From Membranipora membranacea (lineage: Eukaryota > Bryozoa > Gymnolaemata > Cheilostomatida > Membraniporidae): 64,000 nucleotides of DNA. A model generated the notes under the pieces. The model saw only the letters and a list, made by a program, of their open reading frames with translations. It was not told the DNA's origin and did no database searches. The stretch lies in contig OU612072.1 in NCBI GenBank assembly GCA_914767715.1, positions 14,260,001 through 14,324,000 of the forward strand. The letters are read 5' to 3'. The translations under genes and the position numbers were made by a program. Within the stretch, counting starts at the first letter, position 1; every line of letters starts with the position of its first letter. Shown one piece after another: positions 57,946 to 64,000 of this stretch.

Positions 57946-58125
57946 GAGTACGCCGACTCTCTAAAGCGAGTACGCCGACTCTATCTGCCTGTGAATATAC
58001 AGAGTACGACGACTCTAACTGAGGGGGGAGGGTGACGAGTACGACGACTCTAACTGAGGGGGGTTGGGTGACGAGTACGACGACTCTAACTGAGGGGGGG
58101 AAGGTAACGAGTAAGACGACTCTAT
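57946..58125. repeat. GAGTACGACGACTCTAACTG minisatellite
   Basis: The core GAGTACGxCGACTCT occurs at 57946, 57968, 58002, 58037, 58073 and 58109; the last four are 35-36 bases apart and separated by G-rich GAGGGGGG tracts. GAGTcgtcGTACTC-like symmetry lets each core form a small hairpin. Confidence 0.85.
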
Positions 58126-58159
58126 CTGGGCTGGGAATATAATTGACCTGACTTTGGGG

Positions 58160-58445
58160 CTGGCTTTGGGGGGGGGGGAATATGTGGACAAAGATAGTAG
58201 GATTATCTATCTGGCGAGATTAATTTGGGAGGGAAGGGATATGGACAAACTATTGACATATTTATCAGGCAAAATGAATTGGGGAGGGAAGGGATATGGA
58301 CAAACTATTAACATATTTATCAGGCAATATAAATAGGGGAGGGAAGGGAGATGGACAAACTATTATTAGTACTTATTCGTCGGGCGATACAAAAGGAAGC
58401 AAATGGGCCAGGGGAAGAGGGTTGGACAATATAATCAATGGGAGG
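58160..58445. repeat. 55-bp G-rich tandem repeat
   Basis: GGGAGGGAAGGGATATGGAC recurs at 58227, 58282 and 58337 with TATTTATCAGGCAAxATxAAT between, plus worn copies on both sides. Runs of G up to nine or ten follow or precede. The G-runs on one strand could form quadruplexes. Confidence 0.85.
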
Positions 58446-59252
58446 GGGTATAGATAAAATAAATAACCAAATGGGGGGGGGGGAGGGAATGGCTCTGGGT
58501 TTACAACTATCTTTGCGAGATTGCTTGACTGGGCTAGACTGGAACTGGACTAGATTGAACTGGACTGGACTGGCAATCAGGACAATGGATGCAGTGGTGC
58601 AATGGGGGTTTTCACTTGGCCTCTTCCTACTACCCAAGGGAGGCTACAGTCTAACAACAGAGTACAAACAAGGCAACATTATGTCAAGGCAGGGAGGTCT
58701 GCCAGCAGGCAGAACTCAAGAAACTTACTTCAATAGGTTGTGTTCAGTTGTAAGGCACTTTATTGGTGATCTGTTTACTAGTTTGAAAATATCAGGTCTT
58801 GTTGCTTCAGCTGCTACATACTAACTGACTAGACTCTTCTGATGTTCAGTTATAAAAAGCATAATGTAATATGATACTGGCTGATGAAAGAGCAGGAAAC
58901 AGGGAACATTCTAGATGGGTGTGTAAGAGTTAAAATCAGTTATTAAAAGCATTATCATAATACTGGCTGATAAAATATTTTAGATGGACTGTAATAGTTA
59001 AATTCACTTATTAAAAGCATATTATTATTAAAATTAGAAAAGTTATAAAAATGATGAAAGGGGAAGACAACTCATGATTCATGAATTCATTTTTGAATGT
59101 TCAGCTGTGGAGGAAAATCCACCACAGAATGTCAATATTGAAAACTTCCTGACTAACATCTTGGAATGCACCAATCATCCGCAAGATTTACCAACACATG
59201 AATAATTTGTATAGAATAAGTCAAATTATCTCCCCTGTTTGCCTGAATCCAG
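58446..59252. other. No certain gene
   Basis: A 128-codon + strand open frame over 58438-58824 is largely made from the G-rich repeat and an ACTGGACT repeat (about 58529-58575), so I do not accept it. A short open stretch after an acceptor-like TTGAATGTTCAG at about 59104 reads AVEENPPQNVNIENFLTNIL and could be an exon of the next gene, but no donor was found. Confidence 0.35.
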
Positions 59253-61504
59253 GACATGTTACTCTGCTTTCACTTGTTTTTGATGCAGCCTTAATTGAAT
59301 GTCTCTTCATGAACACAGTCCTTGACAAGGTATGCCCCTTAATTTCATTTAACCAGGCACAACTAATCTCTATCTAAATTCTGACTGGCAACTGCGAAAG
59401 AGACCACTTTTTGAACAAGTTCAGTATTTCCGGTCCAAATTGGAGTGACATATTTTCCGGTAAACAATAAAATATTATATGTCATGATTTTTGTTGCGCT
59501 GTAATGACCTCCCCCAAAGGAAAACTCCCTTCAAATGACTGTCTAAAGCAAGGCAATTTTGGGCATGAAAGCCTGCACGCTGAATGAGAGCTAGCATGGC
59601 AGCCTTTTCACATAAAAGGGCCTTTCTTGTTCACGCTAATGTGCGGGTCATAGTTATCTTTTACATTTTATGTCAGCAGTGAATGTAATAGAAATTGTTT
59701 GTCAACCTGTTTTAGTATATTCATAGGAAGAATTATCAATATTGTTATATCAGATCCTTACTAGATGACATTGAACTTAGAGAGGCCTAAGTATACTTTT
59801 ACACCCTCTATGAAAGTAGGTGATAATAAACAGATGTCTGTTATTTGTACAGGCTTACAGGCTCAAAACATTGCCAACAAGGCCTCAGATAAATGCAGCC
59901 AAAAAAACAAGGCCATCTTGGTAATCATCTCATTAAATGAAAGTGGCTTTAGTTCCTCATATGTGGGCTTTTTATTGGTATTATATTTATCTTGATGGCA
60001 TATTAAGTAGGAGATTGGCTTGACACACGTCATAAATACTATTATAACTAATATCGATTAGCGTCTCAACAAAAATATGTGTGATTTGACCCCATAGGTC
60101 ACAATGTTCGGTAATTTTTTTGTGATGACAATGTTGGTATAGTGACATCTAGAAGGAGACAGATGTGAACAACAGCCATGGAATTCAAATCAAATATTTG
60201 ACATTGATCATTGTAAACCTAAAAATGTCTAAAATATAGTTATTTGCGTCGTTGTTATTAGGTGGCAGTGATCGTTTATGCAGCTGTCAATATTTAAATG
60301 AGGCAGTTAAACTTAGACCAAATCTAGCTAACATTCTTCAATGCTGCATCTTATTAAAATTAAGTGTGCACTGATTGAATGATTTCAGACTTGAATGTAA
60401 GATGGCATCCGAAATTCAAGAGATTCTGTTCCACTATTTTGCTTCTCCCATTTTTTTGTTGCTTGGTATTTAAGAGATTCCCATTGCGTATTATTATCTT
60501 TGACTCACTGATAGCCGGGAGGATCATGGGTCAAAATAGCACCCATGTTTTAATGCCTACAAATCAACTATTTTTGTCAAAGCTGATGCTGAGAGAAAGT
60601 ATGTCACCATGGAATCTATTTCGACCACTGCATCTTCTCCAAACGGGTAAAGCTATTATGTGTCTTTCCTTTACTTCCTTTAAAAATCGTATTGGCTAAC
60701 GCTTCAAATTGTCAAAAATATTTTGTGATATCTGAATCTTTATTTTAAGGGGTTAGTGCTGTACCAAGGCAATAAGCTACTACTTCCATCTACTTGAGAG
60801 AATTTTGAAGGTTAATGAAGTGAAGTTACCTACTAATGACTTTTGTACAATGTCTCCTCACAATAAAAGTATATTTATTTTTTGTAAAGAATCAATAATT
60901 TCAACTACTTGGAAATGGCAGCTTATTGGGCTGATACACCATTAAGACGTCATACCTCATTGATGAGAATGGGTGACAATTTCTAACACTATGAATATTT
61001 TTAACCAAGCAGTAACTATGAGCATAATGAGGCCATATTAGGGTGGGGCAAATGGAAAGAAAGATCCGATACTTCCACATCTGGTTAAATATAATTTGTT
61101 TTTTTTTCAGAATTAATCGAGACACATGGAGAACAGTTAGCCATGCTGATGGATAGAGTTGAGTGTCTCACAATAAAAATCAAGGAAGACGCAGCTGAAA
61201 CAAAAAGTAATCACGTTATTAACTCATTAGATTACACGGGCTGAGATTTGCCATCATAAATAGAGTATAAGACCAACTAGTATGAGTACTCTGCCGACTC
61301 AGTTTCAGTTGATTATGTGAAACACTTCATTGGTCATCGATTGTCGACTACCTGCAAAAGAGAATAATGTCAGTCCTTGTGATGTCCCATATAACCTGTT
61401 TTCATAGTTATTGTTTCGCTCTTGTAACTTCAGAAGCTCTGGGAGAATTTCAGACCGTTACAAACGAGCTGGAGGACCTGGCAGGATTGTTTGGTGATGT
61501 TTAG
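59253..61504 (+). CDS. Unidentified gene, probable 3' exons
   Basis: Best supported are the two last exons: 61111-61206 (acceptor TTTTTTTTCAG, donor GTAATC) reading LIETHGEQLAMLMDRVECLT then KIKEDAAETK, and 61434-61504 reading ALGEFQTVTNELEDLAGLFG, DV and stop TAG; phases agree. The heptad spacing suggests a coiled coil. AATAAA at 61795-61800 is a fitting polyadenylation signal. Possible earlier exons are 59253-59329 (HVTLLSLVFDAALIECLFMN...) and 59853-59920 (LQAQNIANKASDKCSQKNKA), both with good splice sites but not joining in phase with each other, so at least one is missing or wrong. A weak exon ending at 60648 (GTAAAG donor) would fit the phase of 61111. Family not recognised. Confidence 0.45.
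60437..60550. repeat. Dispersed repeat, copy 1
   Basis: Text from GCTTCTCCCATTTTTTTGTT to GATCATGGGTCAAAATAGCA matches 63794-63896 in the same orientation with a few changes (AGGAGGATCATGGGTCAA, GATTCCCATTGxGTATTAT). Confidence 0.75.
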
Positions 61505-61602
61505 AGATGGTGCAGCTGTCACATATTCGACCCACTTGGACCCACCGAATACCCGAGCAGAACAGACACCACTATTTTATTCATTCATTTTGCTCATGTT
61601 TA

Positions 61603-61656
61603 TTTTGTATGGAGTTAACTTCTTCCTGTTGAGGAAGAAGGCAACTCCATACAAAA
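61603..61656. repeat. Strong hairpin in the 3' UTR of the unidentified gene
   Basis: TTTTGTATGGAGTT AAC TTCTTCCT and AGGAAGAA GGC AACTCCATACAAAA are reverse complements except for a 3-base internal bulge, with a 4-5 base loop: 22 paired bases per arm. It lies about 100 bases after the stop codon at 61502-61504. Confidence 0.8.
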
Positions 61657-61800
61657 AGTGTTTTGTTTACCTAATCAAATTTATCCACAACATTGTTCTT
61701 TAGAATTTTGTTACAAGTAGGTAATAATTCAATTTACTAATGACTCATAGTTGGGATGCCTTTTCGACATCAAAATCAATTTTTATTCTTGAATAATAAA

Positions 61801-62947
61801 CTAAGTTAGATACCAGAAAAGCAATCTATACCATACCAGAAAAACATACTCCAAGGGCTCTCCAACCAGAACTGCTCTGCCTTGATGTTCCCCCGGTTTT
61901 AATATGCACCTGGGTTCATCACTGTGGATAAGCATGGCCAAAAAACCGGAGATTGAATTTGCCCATTGATCACTTTAAATTTAAAAATAAAAAAGCAATT
62001 AAACTGACTTCCTCTTGAAAAAACGGCAATTGGATTTTGAAAAAAAGGTTTAATTGTACATTATTATATGACAGCGATTGAACCTCCCAAAAAGGCGGAG
62101 ATGGGATGTCTGATAGTTGACAGTAATTTAATTACGCCTAATACACAACAGATTTCGTCAAATGATGAAACTGAGATTGGTCTCTGATTTGTCTGTTATC
62201 ACTTGCTCCAATCTTCTTGGTTTTATTCTCTCTATCCAAAATCTCCTGAGCCTGAGCTGTGAGAACTTGAGATCTCACATAGCTGTGATGAGAACCAAAA
62301 ACCAAAGACAAAAAAATTTCGAATCTTGTGTCGGCACTTAAATCTGGGGTAGAAAAAAAATTGTACTTGTGAGGGGTAGGAATCAAATCTTAAGTTGACT
62401 GCAGGCAGAGAGGAAAAGGATGATCAGTCAATAAAAAATGTGTTATTGTTATATTGACCATGAATAGATTTAATAGTAGAAATAATGGTTTACTGTGAGC
62501 AATTTTTCGTTGAGATTTTTGAGATTAAGATTTTATTGAGAAGACTTTTGGGATTACATGTAATAAACTTGCCATCATTAATCTTTCACAAGGTCAATCT
62601 CCCTCTGCTACCATTTTAGAACATGTGATGCTAAGAGGCTGTTTGTTCAAGGTTGACCCCAAGGTATGTTTTGGGAGGTGGGCCATGGCGCTGAGGGATA
62701 GCTCACATGTCGTTGTTAAGATGTATTGATGCACGCTTAACCTCACAACAAGCAGAAATTTGCCTTTGAAGACAGCTACATCAGTGCTATCCCTTCATAA
62801 TCCCTGCATATAAGAGGCCCCCTGACCACCTGTTATCAATAAACATAAAAATAGTTAATGTATATTTGAACACTTATGGCAATTTAAGGGGTTTTATCAA
62901 AACTAATCTGCTGAAAAGGTGGTAGGGCCAATGCCCTCTGGCCCTAC
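61801..62947. other. No gene seen
   Basis: AT-rich sequence with short open frames only. AATAAA occurs at about 62839 on the + strand without an assignable gene. Confidence 0.4.
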
Positions 62948-63403
62948 CTATGAATAATCCACTGTTTCAAATAGAGTTAAGATCTCTGCAAACAAGATTT
63001 TGAGAGCATCTATCACAAGCTCAGGTAAAGTAGACAGATGAGTAAAGTAGAGTAGATGAGTCAACACTTTTACCAATTTAGCTGCATCCAAGTCATAGAA
63101 AAATCCATCGCCACAGTTATCTCTAATTATCATTCTCCTCATAAGAATCAGCAACTCCTGCCAATCCGCCAATTTATCTGTAACTGTTGATGATGTCTGT
63201 AACTCTCCCTGAGCTCCTGGAGCTACAACATCTTTATGTGACGCAGTGTTAACAGGCCTCATGAGACTACTCAGGGACTTAATCACCAAAACCTCTGCAA
63301 TTTTGCAGGTAGTCAGCAAGCTATGTTGTCTTCCGTATATATATACTTTTATTGTCAATCTGCAATCATCTTTATGAATGTTTTTCATGCAGTGACAGAA
63401 CAT
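62948..63403 (-). CDS. Unidentified - strand gene, probable terminal exon
   Basis: 151 open codons ending at TAG 62948-62950. The part after a possible acceptor (AAATTGCAG at about 63300) reads VLVIKSLSSLMRPVN, DKLADWQELLILMRRMIIRD, GDGFFYDLDAAKLVKVLTHL and LPELVIDALKILFAEILTLF: amphipathic helices as in HEAT/ARM-type repeat proteins. Composition is protein-like, unlike the neighbouring short frames, but the family is not recognised and the stretch upstream of the acceptor is probably intron. Confidence 0.4.
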   Translation of the reverse strand: MFCHCMKNIHKDDCRLTIKVYIYGRQHSLLTTCKIAEVLVIKSLSSLMRPVNTASHKDVVAPGAQGELQTSSTVTDKLADWQELLILMRRMIIRDNCGDGFFYDLDAAKLVKVLTHLLYFTHLSTLPELVIDALKILFAEILTLFETVDYS

Positions 63404-63793
63404 AGTTTATAGGAGCACTCCTTGTCAATTATCATCCATAGTAATTTTGTTTCTATGTTCAAACCTTTTGGTTCAATGAAATTTATAAAGTGAATTTACA
63501 TGTATATGCAAATGGAGGGATTATTATTCATATCCTCTATACATTAACATAACTGTATGTGATTTTGATTTGACAATCAAATCACTTCGCCTTGACCCTG
63601 CTGTCTTCTCTTTGAACATGGGCAGACAATTTGAAAAATATGAAAATATAAAGTATCAACGCTTCATTCATAATGTAGTTGAACCACATTTGTTGAGTAA
63701 GAGCTTATGTGTACTATTAGGATAGCGCCCTTATAGGCTGAAGATTATGACTGCTATTTATACTTTGATATTGTATTTTTTCCCATTTATTTA

Positions 63794-63970
63794 GCTCCTC
63801 CCATTTTGTGTTGCCTGTTTGCAAGTGATTCCCATTGTGTATTATAATCTTCGACTTGCTGCTACCCAGGAGGATCATGGGTCAAATAGCACCCATATCA
63901 TGAGACTACTCAGGGATTTAATTTCCAACACTATTGCGACTTTGCAGGTAATCAATAAGCCATGCTGTGT
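63794..63970. repeat. Dispersed repeat copy 2 joined to a partial copy of the neighbouring exon
   Basis: 63794-63896 is the second copy of 60437-60550. It runs straight into 63900-63970, which matches 63258-63330 (CATGAGACTACTCAGGGA, TTTGCAGGTA). On the - strand this second copy still reads LLITCKVAIVLEIKSLSSLM, against LLTTCKIAEVLVIKSLSSLM in the first. Confidence 0.7.
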
Positions 63971-64000
63971 TCTTAAGAATGGATCATTATCAATATCAAT

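Noticed and set aside
58438-58824. 128-codon + strand frame
   Set aside because: Built over GGGAGG and ACTGGACT tandem repeats, with no homology or splice context.
60379-60699. 106-codon + strand frame
   Set aside because: It includes the dispersed repeat 60437-60550. Only its last third might be an exon and the acceptor there is weak.
1-64000. A defence or biosynthetic gene cluster
   Set aside because: No set of co-oriented unknown genes with a common theme was found. The accessory content is transposons and repeats around a few unrelated host genes.

Overview
The window is animal nuclear DNA. Genes are broken by many short introns with GT..AG borders, coding exons sit in AT-rich non-coding sequence, and most of the rest is transposon debris: RTE and CR1/L2-like LINEs, a DIRS-type tyrosine-recombinase retroelement, hAT and Tigger/pogo relics, tRNA-derived SINEs, probable solo LTRs and fold-back MITEs. 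I see no bacterial operon, CRISPR array or tRNA/rRNA gene. The repeat mix and very small introns suggest a marine invertebrate such as a lophotrochozoan or cnidarian, but I cannot name a species.

1-17.7 kb, + strand: 23 exons of pyruvate carboxylase, open at its 5' end, running in phase from inside the biotin carboxylase domain to the biotinyl-lysine domain and stop codon. Splice phases fit at every junction, and one intron has a GC donor. The introns carry several small palindromic elements. 18.7-22.15 kb, - strand: an RTE LINE bounded by an 18-bp target-site duplication, with part of its reverse-transcriptase core replaced by foreign sequence. 22.2-32.4 kb: no intact gene; two SINE pieces, a broken thiopurine-methyltransferase-like copy, tandem and inverted repeats and an old LINE relic. 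32.4-37.1 kb: a decayed DIRS element (gag, RT/RNase H, tyrosine recombinase; - strand) preceded by a perfect 93-bp inverted repeat. 37.5-44.1 kb: two direct copies of a 2.0-kb block, each with its own later insertions, followed by a CR1/L2-like LINE (44.2-47.0 kb).

47.1-47.9 kb: an intact, intronless thiopurine-methyltransferase-family gene with CCAAT, TATA and polyadenylation signals. 48.5-49.3 kb: the last two exons of an unidentified - strand gene. 50.2-50.3 kb: a possible last exon of a small secreted cysteine-rich peptide. 51.0-57.2 kb: a MITE, three hAT elements head to tail at shared targets, and a LINE with ORF1. 57.9-58.4 kb: G-rich tandem repeats. 59.3-61.5 kb (+) and 62.9-63.4 kb (-): probable exons of genes I do not recognise.

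Pyruvate carboxylase (anaplerosis) and the methyltransferase are the only confidently named host genes. Nothing shows a shared pathway or co-regulation. The main interest is structural: the perfect 93-bp inverted repeat, the 2-kb duplication whose insertions can be dated against empty sites, the clustered palindromes, and the tandem hAT insertions.
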